From positions 1-45,422 of the forward strand of contig JABMQY010000011.1 of the NCBI GenBank assembly GCA_013202975.1: DNA of 45,422 bases, in the 5' to 3' direction. The position numbers and the translations under genes are program-made. The notes below the pieces were generated by a model. It saw only the letters and a program-made list of their open reading frames with translations, ran no database searches and was not told the DNA's origin. The stretch is from Candidatus Saganbacteria bacterium. GTDB taxonomy: Bacteria; Margulisbacteria; WOR-1; XYC2-FULL-46-14. Shown here piece by piece: positions 39,114 through 45,422 of the stretch (within the stretch, counting starts at the first letter, position 1; every line of letters starts with the position of its first letter).

Positions 39114-39135
39114 TATACACCTAGTATATACTAAG
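39109..39135. repeat. A+T-rich inverted repeat at the end of the oxidase gene
   Basis: CTTAGTATA (39109-39117) and its complement TATACTAAG (39127-39135), with further TAGTATAC units nearby. The stop codon of the oxidase gene lies inside the left arm. It may act as a weak bidirectional terminator between the convergent genes, but there is no G+C-rich stem. Confidence 0.5.
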
Positions 39136-39147
39136 TATACATTTTAT

Positions 39148-40488
39148 CTATGGATGAGGAACCCCAGCCGTTCTAAAAATAGCCCTGCTCTCCTGTAGTG
39201 TGAAACCAGCTGCTTGTATATTTTTGTATGTTGATTCTATAATGCTTTCTATCCAGGTTGTGTTTCGTTTGTCCATTTTGGAGACAGAGACAAGTGCTTT
39301 AATATAAATAGGTTTAATTTCAGCTTTTGAAGATCCTTTTATCCCCATTTGAAATGCAATCTTTCTCAAAACATTTGCCCTATGATAGTGATCAGAAATA
39401 GATTCGGCCATTTTTATTGATTCTTTTTGCTGTCCAGCTTCCAAAAGCATTGTGAGGGCTGCCGATAAAAAAGCATCCTTTTCATAAGAATATTTAATTG
39501 AGCTAAAAAGAGCGGTAAATTTTACTATGTCAGTATTGCTTGAGACAATCCTTCCAAGGGCTTCAAATGTAAATTTTCGCGTCTGGTCTCGCAATATTTT
39601 TTGAGCTAATTTTAGGGCTGGTTTATATTTTCCTAGTTTGGCCAGGGTTTGGGCTGTGTCTTGAGCCTTGATATCCCTTGTTACGCTACGTCTGTCAGGA
39701 TAAGAGATGACAATTTTAAAGGCCCCTTTTGCTAATTTATCTACTTCCCTTTTATAGAATGTATCCTGACTTATTGGAACAAGGATTTTATTTATTACAA
39801 AAAGCTTGTGCCCTTCTAATTTAAGACTTTTGATGCTTTTTAGTGCGTCGTTATAAAATCCAGCTTGTTGCATCCGTATTATTATATCTGTCATTGTCAC
39901 AGAGACATTAATATCATCAGGGCCTGCTTTCTTTGCTATCTCAAAACAACGTCTAAGGGCTTGCCTTCTCTTATTTTTGTTCAATTTAGTATCGTCTCTA
40001 TCCATTTTTTCATAGATATTTTTTAAAAAGGGTTTTTGTCTTTCAAATGATTTTTGGGAAGATGCATATTTAAACATTTGATCAAACTGACCATCTGATC
40101 CCATATAAATTGCAATTGCACTGAGGGTTTCTACGGATGGTTTGTTTTTAATTGCCTCATCATAAAAACCGAGTGAAGCCAGCAAGGCTTTTCCCGCAAA
40201 GACCTTGCCCCCTTTGATTTTCTTGCGTGCCAATAGACGAAGAGTATCTTTGTCTTTTTCTGTTAGAGGGTGTTTTATTCTTTCTAGCTTTAGGCCATGT
40301 CTAATATGAAGCGCGTGTCTGGTTTCTAATGCAGTAATAAGACCATCCCCATCAAGATCGTGTTCTGCTTTATAGCCTGAGTCTCTACTTTTTGGGTCTT
40401 TTGCAACAACGCCATCGCAATTCGCATCATTCATCCGAAAGATGTTGAACAGATCCCGATTAATTTTATTTTTACATCCTATAAACAT
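39148..40488 (-). CDS. EF-hand protein with TPR-like helical repeats
   Basis: A 446-residue protein. Residues 15-55 hold two calcium-loop-like segments, NDANCDGVVAKD and DLDGDGLITALE, in an arrangement like that at the N-terminus of the 20465-23050 protein. The rest is a series of helical pairs of TPR or PPR-like type (GFYDEAIKNK, GFYNDALKSIKSL, GKYKPALKLAQKIL, GQQKESIKMAESI), a scaffold often used for protein binding. No signal peptide or membrane helix is evident. The gene has a sigma-28-like promoter (site F) about 11 bases upstream of the ATG. The groEL terminator insulates it from upstream transcription. Function is unknown. Confidence 0.65.
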   Translation of the reverse strand: MFIGCKNKINRDLFNIFRMNDANCDGVVAKDPKSRDSGYKAEHDLDGDGLITALETRHALHIRHGLKLERIKHPLTEKDKDTLRLLARKKIKGGKVFAGKALLASLGFYDEAIKNKPSVETLSAIAIYMGSDGQFDQMFKYASSQKSFERQKPFLKNIYEKMDRDDTKLNKNKRRQALRRCFEIAKKAGPDDINVSVTMTDIIIRMQQAGFYNDALKSIKSLKLEGHKLFVINKILVPISQDTFYKREVDKLAKGAFKIVISYPDRRSVTRDIKAQDTAQTLAKLGKYKPALKLAQKILRDQTRKFTFEALGRIVSSNTDIVKFTALFSSIKYSYEKDAFLSAALTMLLEAGQQKESIKMAESISDHYHRANVLRKIAFQMGIKGSSKAEIKPIYIKALVSVSKMDKRNTTWIESIIESTYKNIQAAGFTLQESRAIFRTAGVPHP

Positions 40489-40499
40489 AGCTTATACAT

Positions 40500-40529
40500 A
40501 TATATCGTTTAATTTTAGCGTAAATTTCA
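40500..40529 (-). promoter_or_regulatory. Sigma-28-like promoter (site F)
   Basis: On the minus strand AGTGAAATTTAC, then CGATATATATGTA, with 20 bases between TG (40529-40528) and CG (40507-40506). It is placed just behind the groEL terminator and ahead of the EF-hand/TPR-like gene. Confidence 0.65.
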
Positions 40530-40542
40530 CTATATTTTACCA

Positions 40543-40578
40543 TAAAAAAGAAAGCCCTGTACCTTGCGGTACAGGGCT
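40543..40578 (-). terminator. Intrinsic terminator of groES-groEL
   Basis: Perfect 11-base stem AGCCCTGTACC/GGTACAGGGCT with a four-base loop, followed on the minus strand by TTCTTTTTTA. It lies 26 bases past the groEL stop codon. Confidence 0.92.
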
Positions 40579-40604
40579 CGATCAACGATTCTTGGAGCGT
40601 AGGA

Positions 40605-42263
40605 CTACATCATTCCCGGCATTCCACCCATACCGCCCATTCCGCCGCCGCCGCCCGGCATTGCAGGCATCGCCTTATCTGGTTCAGGCTTTTCTGCAAT
40701 CAATACTTCTGTGGTTAATAACATAGAAGCAATTGAAGCAGCATTCTGAAGCGCTGAACGGGTAACTTTTAGCGGATCGACAATTCCGGCTTTAAACATA
40801 TCAGTATATTCAAAAGATTGGGCATTGAATCCAAAGCCATCTTTTTCTTTCTTAATACGTTCAGCCACAACTGCGCCTTCAAATCCGGCATTGTTTGCAA
40901 TCTGTTTAAGAGGCTCTTCAAGAGATTTCTTAACAATTGCAATACCAACAGCTTCGTCTCCGGTAATTGTTTTGGCCAGCTTATCTAATTCAGGAAGAAT
41001 GTGGATAAAGGCAGAACCTCCACCAGCAATAATTCCCTCTTCTACCGCTGCACGAGTTGCAGAGAGAGCATCTTCAATACGATGTTTCTTCTCTTTTAAC
41101 TCGGTCTCTGTAGCTGCGCCGGCTTTAATAACCGCAACACCGCCAGAAAGTTTGGCCAGCCGCTCTTGTAATTTCTCCTTGTCATAAGAAGAATCGGAGT
41201 CGTCCAACTCTCTTTTAATCTGTGCAACACGGTCTTTAATCGCGCTCTCTGTTCCGGCGCCCTCAATAATAGTAGTATTTTCTTTTTTTACTACTACCTT
41301 CTTAGCTTTACCAAACCAGTTGTCCTGAATGTTTTCTAGGTTTAAACCCTTATCTTCGGCAACAATTTCTCCGCCGCATAGAATTGCTATGTCTTCTAAC
41401 ATGGCTTTTCTTCTGTCTCCAAATCCAGGTGCTTTTACCGCAACAACATTTAGAGTTCCGCGAAGTTTGTTAACAACCAAAGTTGCCAGTGCTTCTCCCT
41501 CTATATCGTCCGCAATAATAAGCAATGGTTTGCTCTGTTGGACAGTCTTTTCCAGTGCAGGAAGAAGATCTTTGATAGCTGTAATCTTCTTGTCGGTGAT
41601 TAAAAGGAAGCAATCTTCAAGTACGCATTCCATTCTTTCACGGTCTGTGACCATGTATGGAGAGGCATAACCTTTGTCAAACTGCATCCCTTCTACAACG
41701 TCCAAAGAAGTTTCAATTCCCTTAGACTCTTCAACAGTGATTACTCCGTCTTTTCCAACCTTTTCCATGGCATTAGCAATAAGCTCTCCGATTTCAGGGT
41801 CGTTATTTGCGGAAATTGCTGCAACCTGAGCAATAGCCTCTTTGTCTTCTACCGGTCGGGCAGTTTTCTTAAGTGCAGAAACGGTAGCTTCTACTGCGCG
41901 GCTTATACCACGCTTTAGCGCCATTGGATTTACTCCGGAGACAACTGCCTTTAACCCCTCTTTGAAAATGATCTGTCCAAGAAGAGTTGCGGTAGTAGTA
42001 CCATCGCCCGCAATATCATTGGTCTTGGAAGCAACCTCTTTTAAAAGCTGTGCTCCCATATTCTCAAAAGGATCCTCAAGATCGATCTCTTTTGCAATGG
42101 TTACGCCGTCGTTAGTAATTGTCGGCGATCCCCATTTCTTTTCGATTACTACGTTACGTCCGCGAGGACCCATAGTAATCTTTACTGCTTCAGCGACCTT
42201 TCTGACGCCCTTTTCAACCGCGCGCCAGGCTTCGTCGCCAAATCTTAGTTCCTTAGATGCCAT
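40605..42263 (-). CDS. groEL: Chaperonin GroEL
   Basis: A 552-residue 60-kDa chaperonin. The ATP-binding [20 protein letters not shown] and [10 protein letters not shown] are at the N-terminus. [15 protein letters not shown] and the GGM-rich tail ([13 protein letters not shown]) are at the C-terminus. It forms the folding chamber capped by GroES. The start is the ATG at 42263 (MASKELRFG), with AAGGAGG about ten bases upstream. An in-frame ATG 12 codons earlier has no ribosome-binding site. It is transcribed from the CIRCE-controlled promoter ahead of groES, with a 66-base intergenic region holding a CATGCC-family palindrome, and ends at a strong terminator. Confidence 0.98.
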   Translation of the reverse strand: MASKELRFGDEAWRAVEKGVRKVAEAVKITMGPRGRNVVIEKKWGSPTITNDGVTIAKEIDLEDPFENMGAQLLKEVASKTNDIAGDGTTTATLLGQIIFKEGLKAVVSGVNPMALKRGISRAVEATVSALKKTARPVEDKEAIAQVAAISANNDPEIGELIANAMEKVGKDGVITVEESKGIETSLDVVEGMQFDKGYASPYMVTDRERMECVLEDCFLLITDKKITAIKDLLPALEKTVQQSKPLLIIADDIEGEALATLVVNKLRGTLNVVAVKAPGFGDRRKAMLEDIAILCGGEIVAEDKGLNLENIQDNWFGKAKKVVVKKENTTIIEGAGTESAIKDRVAQIKRELDDSDSSYDKEKLQERLAKLSGGVAVIKAGAATETELKEKKHRIEDALSATRAAVEEGIIAGGGSAFIHILPELDKLAKTITGDEAVGIAIVKKSLEEPLKQIANNAGFEGAVVAERIKKEKDGFGFNAQSFEYTDMFKAGIVDPLKVTRSALQNAASIASMLLTTEVLIAEKPEPDKAMPAMPGGGGGMGGMGGMPGMM

Positions 42264-42293
42264 TATAAAAAATCCTCCTTTTTTCTTCTGTAT

Positions 42294-42313
42294 AGCCATG
42301 CCATGGCATGGCT
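42294..42313. repeat. CATGCC-family palindrome between groES and groEL
   Basis: Perfect 20-base palindrome AGCCATGCCATGGCATGGCT, with TAT before and CTCC after. It ends about 30 bases upstream of the groEL ATG, just before the ribosome-binding site. Confidence 0.9.
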
Positions 42314-42329
42314 CTCCATTCTTGACGCC

Positions 42330-42620
42330 CTACTTGATTGCTAGAATGTCTCGCTCTTGCAGAATGATGAAATCATCATTTTCTATTTTTACTTCGGTCC
42401 CGCCGTACTTGGAATAAAGCACCTTATCGCCTACTTTAACTTCCAATGGAATTCTTTGCCCATTATCCAGGATTCTGCCTGATCCTATTGCAATGATTGT
42501 TCCCTCTTGTGGTTTTTCTTTTGCGGAATCGGGTAATACTATTCCGGATCTAGTTTTTTCCTCTGCCGGGGCTGGTTTTACTAAAACTCGGTCGCCTAAC
42601 GGTTTCAAATTCTTCGCCAT
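42330..42620 (-). CDS. groES: Co-chaperonin GroES
   Basis: A 96-residue GroES, the heptameric lid of Gro[15 protein letters not shown], the mobile loop ([18 protein letters not shown]) and [17 protein letters not shown] are diagnostic. The start at 42620 is set by AGGAGGTGAAG upstream. A frame reaching 42653 would run into the CIRCE operator. It is the first gene of groES-groEL. Confidence 0.97.
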   Translation of the reverse strand: MAKNLKPLGDRVLVKPAPAEEKTRSGIVLPDSAKEKPQEGTIIAIGSGRILDNGQRIPLEVKVGDKVLYSKYGGTEVKIENDDFIILQERDILAIK

Positions 42621-42646
42621 GTTAATCTTCACCTCCTGGTTGATTG

Positions 42647-42673
42647 TTAGCACTCATGTTGCTCGAGTGCTAA
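42647..42673. promoter_or_regulatory. CIRCE operator (HrcA-binding site)
   Basis: TTAGCACTC, nine bases, GAGTGCTAA: a perfect match to the CIRCE inverted repeat. It directly follows the -10 box of the groES promoter. It implies heat-shock control by an HrcA repressor encoded elsewhere. Confidence 0.97.
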
Positions 42674-42702
42674 TTGTAACATGTTTTTCAAATTGTTGTC
42701 AA
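42673..42702 (-). promoter_or_regulatory. Promoter of groES-groEL
   Basis: On the minus strand a perfect TTGACA, an 18-base spacer and TACAAT, which abuts the CIRCE element. It starts nine bases after the mdh stop codon. Confidence 0.85.
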
Positions 42703-42710
42703 CAGATAAA

Positions 42711-43628
42711 CTAAAGGAGATCGAAATTCTTTTTGACAATACTTGCAGACTTATACAATGCAGCTTTTTCATCAGCAGTTAACTCGATTTCAACAATCTC
42801 CTCTACCCCATTCTTCCCAAGTTTGCATGGAACCCCGACATAAACTTTATTCAATCCAAATTGTCCGGTTAAATAGCAGGAGCACGGGATGGTCTCTTTT
42901 TTATCTTTTAAAATCTGCTCAACCATGTAGGCAGCGCCGCTTGAGGGAGCATAAAAAGCCGATCCGGTCTTTAAATGTTTAACTATTTCTGCCCCGCCCT
43001 TTTGTGCCCGTTCAACAATGGCATCAATTCTATCTTTTGGTAGAACTTCAGAAATCGGCTTTCCTTTTACTGTAGTTTGACTGACTATTGCAACCATTGA
43101 ATCGCCATGTCCGCCAAGAATCATCGTTTTAACTTCTGAGGGCTTACAGCCTGTTTCCATCATTATAAAGGTAGATAAACGGGCCGAATCGAGCATTCCG
43201 GCCATTCCGACAACTCGTTTTGGGTCAAACCCGGTCACCTTCAAAGCCAATTGAGCCATTATATCTAATGGATTAGTTACAAGAACCACAATTGAGTTTG
43301 GGGCATACTTTTTGATATTTTCACAAACGGAGGTGATGATTGCAGCATTCTTTTTTAAGAGATCTTCTCTGGTCATTCCAGGCTTTCTGGCAAGTCCTGC
43401 TGTTACAACTACAATATCGGAATCCTTAATTTCCGAGAAATCATTTGACCCGGTTATTTTTGAATTAAATCCTTCAACTGGAGCCGACTGATAGATATCT
43501 AGTGCTTTTCCCTGGGGGATCCCTTCTATTATATCGACAAGAACAACATCTCCTAGATTTTTTTCTGCCAGTCGCTGGGCACAGGTTGCTCCTACATTTC
43601 CGGCACCGATTACAGATAGTTTTGTCAT
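42711..43628 (-). CDS. mdh: Malate dehydrogenase (lactate dehydrogenase-like type)
   Basis: A 305-residue NAD-dependent dehydrogenase. GAGNVGATCAQRL is the Rossmann loop. LARKPGMTRED places R81 and R87 at the substrate-specificity loop, with Arg as in malate-specific enzymes. GMAGMLDSAR and GGHGDSM supply the catalytic Asp147, Arg150 and His174. It interconverts malate and oxaloacetate. The ATG is seven bases from the -10 box of a good sigma-70 promoter with no Shine-Dalgarno sequence, so the mRNA is probably leaderless. It precedes groES on the same strand, but groES has its own promoter. Confidence 0.95.
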   Translation of the reverse strand: MTKLSVIGAGNVGATCAQRLAEKNLGDVVLVDIIEGIPQGKALDIYQSAPVEGFNSKITGSNDFSEIKDSDIVVVTAGLARKPGMTREDLLKKNAAIITSVCENIKKYAPNSIVVLVTNPLDIMAQLALKVTGFDPKRVVGMAGMLDSARLSTFIMMETGCKPSEVKTMILGGHGDSMVAIVSQTTVKGKPISEVLPKDRIDAIVERAQKGGAEIVKHLKTGSAFYAPSSGAAYMVEQILKDKKETIPCSCYLTGQFGLNKVYVGVPCKLGKNGVEEIVEIELTADEKAALYKSASIVKKNFDLL

Positions 43629-43635
43629 AATAATA

Positions 43636-43665
43636 AGTATAGATTAAGGTGAAGGTTAGTGTCAA
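43636..43665 (-). promoter_or_regulatory. Sigma-70 promoter of mdh
   Basis: On the minus strand a perfect TTGACA, an 18-base spacer and TATACT. Seven bases separate the -10 from the mdh ATG. Confidence 0.75.
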
Positions 43666-43680
43666 ATTGGTTGAGAACAA

Positions 43681-43713
43681 AAAGCCCCTTGGAACCAATT
43701 TCCAAGAGGCTTT
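43681..43713 (-). terminator. Intrinsic terminator, probably bidirectional
   Basis: Thirteen-pair stem with one mismatch: AAAGCC and CTTGGAA pair with TTCCAAG and GGCTTT. A T-rich run (TTTTTG) follows on the minus strand and CTTTCTTTCTT on the plus strand. It ends the transcript of the gene at 43764. Confidence 0.85.
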
Positions 43714-43762
43714 CTTTCTTACTACTTACTACTTTCTTCTTTCTATCCCCTATCCCCTATAA
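43714..43762. repeat. Short tandem-repeat tract
   Basis: Units of CTTACTA, CTTTCTT and CCCCTAT types repeat two or three times each, between the terminator and the stop codon of the downstream-strand gene. It is similar in style to the tracts in tpiA, truB and the oxidase gene. Confidence 0.65.
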
Positions 43763-43763
43763 C

Positions 43764-45422
43764 CTAACTTACCTCAATATCCCCTATCTTCACAGTCTGG
43801 GTATCATTTGGGTCGTGCATGTGGCGGACTAGAACCATTCCTGGCGATGTCCCCTTTTGTGCCCCTTCAATCGCTAACTTGATGCTCCTTGAACCTCTAA
43901 ATGGAACTGCCATCATCTGGACTTTTTCTCCTCCGACCGCTCGTTGTCCATGGATTGCTCGTCCGGTGTAATCTAGCAGAATATCATCGGTCTGATGGAT
44001 ACTTACAGTAGACGGAACAACTATAAAGGCTTGATATTCGAGAGGATCTTTCCCTTGATCTAAATTAATCTCGAGCGAAGTACGCTGACCTACACTAAGC
44101 TTGTTTTCTCCGGCAGAGACAGTAACAAAAGGCCTTGGCGCCGGTCCTTCAGACTTTTCCTGAAGATTGATCTCTTTTTCACCTTCTACCAGTACTGCTG
44201 CGAATTTTGGGGCGCGAACGCTTTGACCCTGGTCTGATTTATCAATGTTGACCGGGGCGTCTGCTGGTAGTTTTTTCTCGTCCATATTTTGACCATCAAT
44301 CTTAACTATCTGTCCTGCATCTGGACGTCCTGATTTTGCCTTCTCTTCACCCATCATTACTAAAAGTTCTAAGAAACGGATCATTGATTGTGGATTGTGA
44401 TAAACCCCGCCTAAAAGTGCCGGTCCTGCAATCATTGCCGGCTCTTTGGTCCGAACTGCCCAAGTTGCAATAGAGGCAAAGAGATCGTAAAACTTAGCGC
44501 GCTGCCCCTCGCCTGCTAGCCAGGCGGCTTTTGCTAATTCTATAAGATGTGGAACCTCTCCAACCCTGGAATAGGCATTTAATTGCCGATCTTTCCCTGA
44601 TTTCTTATAAAGATTAGCAAGATTAGCTTTTCCTGCAACTAATTCAACAACAGAAGAGTCGGTAGCGATTTTGTGCTCTACTCCATCTGCAACCGGTATA
44701 GCTATCATCCCCTTATTGTCATTATTCGGATCGTAGCCTGCCATCTTAATTATGTCAGCTCCCTGCCCAACTAATGTTGTATTAATTCTTTTAACAATAC
44801 CTTTTGCTAATTCCAATGTTTTGGCAAGTCTTTGAGTGCCGATCTTGGTGTTGTCTAACGCGCTAACAACACTTTGCAAATTTCGAGCGGCCCAGGCGCT
44901 CCATAATGGATTTGGATCATCCATCCCAGGGTATGGAACCAGCAGTCCGGTAGTTTCATCAAGGAAGCGATCGGCAATATCTTGTACCAGAATACGGACC
45001 CTGTTTACCAGATGATCGGTTTCGCTCTCTGAATCGATAATGCCAAGCTCAATTGCTTTTAAGAGCTGGGCTTTTACCGCGGCATCTGCAGTAACTGCTT
45101 CGGCATGCGGAAACCATGATTCGGCAGTGGTTATCATATTTCTCAAAATTCCCTTAAGCATCTGTCCGACATTTCTAAAGACAACTGCCTTTTCTCCCGG
45201 ATTAACTGATACTGGAGTCTCTCCGTCAGAGATAACCAGGCGCGAGGTTGTTGCTTTTTGGTTTGAAACATTGCCGATTGTGAGCTGGCGCGAATCGATT
45301 ACCTTTTGATCTGCTCCAATAATTTCCATTAGAAGTTTATCATCTGGTCGGCCGCTGATTAAGGTTACCGGTACCTCTTCTCGTTCTCCGGACAACTTTT
45401 TAATTACTGGAGCCATCAGACC
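43764..45422 (-). CDS. C-terminal part of a large protein, possibly alpha-2-macroglobulin-like
   Basis: At least 552 codons, open to the right edge, so the true start may lie outside. The region from about residue 90 (MLKGILRNMITTAESWFPHA) to 200 (TGLLVPYPGMDDPNPLWSAW) recalls the helical thioester-type domain of bacterial alpha-2-macroglobulins. The C-terminal 150 residues are strand-rich (FVTVSAGENKLSVGQRTSLE, then a receptor-binding-like domain). The thioester CxEQ motif is not visible, so if this is the family it is a non-thioester form. No membrane helix is seen here. A terminator follows the stop. I rate this assignment as tentative; 'large protein of unknown function' is the safe reading. 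Confidence 0.45.
   Translation of the reverse strand, partial: GLMAPVIKKLSGEREEVPVTLISGRPDDKLLMEIIGADQKVIDSRQLTIGNVSNQKATTSRLVISDGETPVSVNPGEKAVVFRNVGQMLKGILRNMITTAESWFPHAEAVTADAAVKAQLLKAIELGIIDSESETDHLVNRVRILVQDIADRFLDETTGLLVPYPGMDDPNPLWSAWAARNLQSVVSALDNTKIGTQRLAKTLELAKGIVKRINTTLVGQGADIIKMAGYDPNNDNKGMIAIPVADGVEHKIATDSSVVELVAGKANLANLYKKSGKDRQLNAYSRVGEVPHLIELAKAAWLAGEGQRAKFYDLFASIATWAVRTKEPAMIAGPALLGGVYHNPQSMIRFLELLVMMGEEKAKSGRPDAGQIVKIDGQNMDEKKLPADAPVNIDKSDQGQSVRAPKFAAVLVEGEKEINLQEKSEGPAPRPFVTVSAGENKLSVGQRTSLEINLDQGKDPLEYQAFIVVPSTVSIHQTDDILLDYTGRAIHGQRAVGGEKVQMMAVPFRGSRSIKLAIEGAQKGTSPGMVLVRHMHDPNDTQTVKIGDIEVS

Noticed and set aside
42621-42653. N-terminal extension of groES by 11 codons
   Set aside because: It would start inside the CIRCE operator and skip the strong AGGAGG ribosome-binding site.
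43764-45422. Thioester alpha-2-macroglobulin
   Set aside because: The CxEQ thioester motif is not found in the part visible here, so only a tentative thioester-less resemblance is reported.

Overview
The window looks like a chromosomal segment from a mesophilic, moderately A+T-rich bacterium. The gene order comF-hpf-secA-prfB is shared with Firmicutes. Here it is followed by a DUF5693-type membrane protein, csaB and a TagA/WecG glycosyltransferase. With nusA-infB-rbfA-nrnA-truB-ligA and many lineage-specific proteins, this resembles candidate-phylum bacteria of the Margulisbacteria/WOR-1 (Saganbacteria) type. That assignment is my inference from gene content and is only moderately secure. I saw no tRNA, rRNA, CRISPR array or transposase, and no gene-free stretch exceeds 300 bases.

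Layout. Positions 1-8152 (minus strand) form an overlapping operon: comF, hpf, secA, prfB, a DUF5693-type protein, csaB and a truncated tagA/wecG (secretion, ribosome hibernation, translation termination, cell-surface polymer). Positions 8233-25280 mix glycolytic genes (gpmI, tpiA, fba, a PPi-type phosphofructokinase, an ATP-type phosphofructokinase) with poorly known genes: an AlbA-domain protein, two radical SAM proteins, a methyltransferase-like protein, a metallophosphoesterase, two members of a small unknown family, an EF-hand/HEAT-repeat protein and a LacI-type regulator. Positions 25509-30392 (plus) carry a phosphohexomutase, a HIT protein and pgi. Positions 30369-37526 (minus) are the nusA-infB-rbfA-nrnA-truB-ligA operon. 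Positions 37716-45422 hold a FAD-linked oxidase, an EF-hand/TPR-like protein, groEL-groES with a perfect CIRCE element, mdh and the 3' part of a large protein.

The strongest unexpected signal is a second promoter class. Ten sites carry TGAAATTTT (or close variants) and then CGATA-like sequence, with exactly 20 bases between the TG and the CG in nine of ten. The architecture matches sigma-28 (FliA/WhiG type) promoters: GAAATTTT-N11-nnCGATAn against the textbook TAAAGTTT-N11-GCCGATAA. They sit directly upstream of nearly every lineage-specific gene here and of the phosphohexomutase-HIT-pgi operon. Most housekeeping units instead show sigma-70 promoters (TTGACA/TATAAT or extended -10). The window may therefore expose a large alternative-sigma regulon of unknown purpose.

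Other notable signals are: -10 boxes lying 6-9 bases from the start codon, implying leaderless mRNAs for comF, the AlbA gene, gpmI, the oxidase and mdh; mutually exclusive hairpins in the nusA leader; a terminator-like hairpin pressed against the phosphoesterase start codon; a dispersed palindrome around AGCCATGCC/GGCATGGCT found just upstream of hpf, fba and groEL and also in frame inside ligA; another palindrome inside truB; and short tandem-repeat tracts in frame in tpiA, truB and the oxidase gene.
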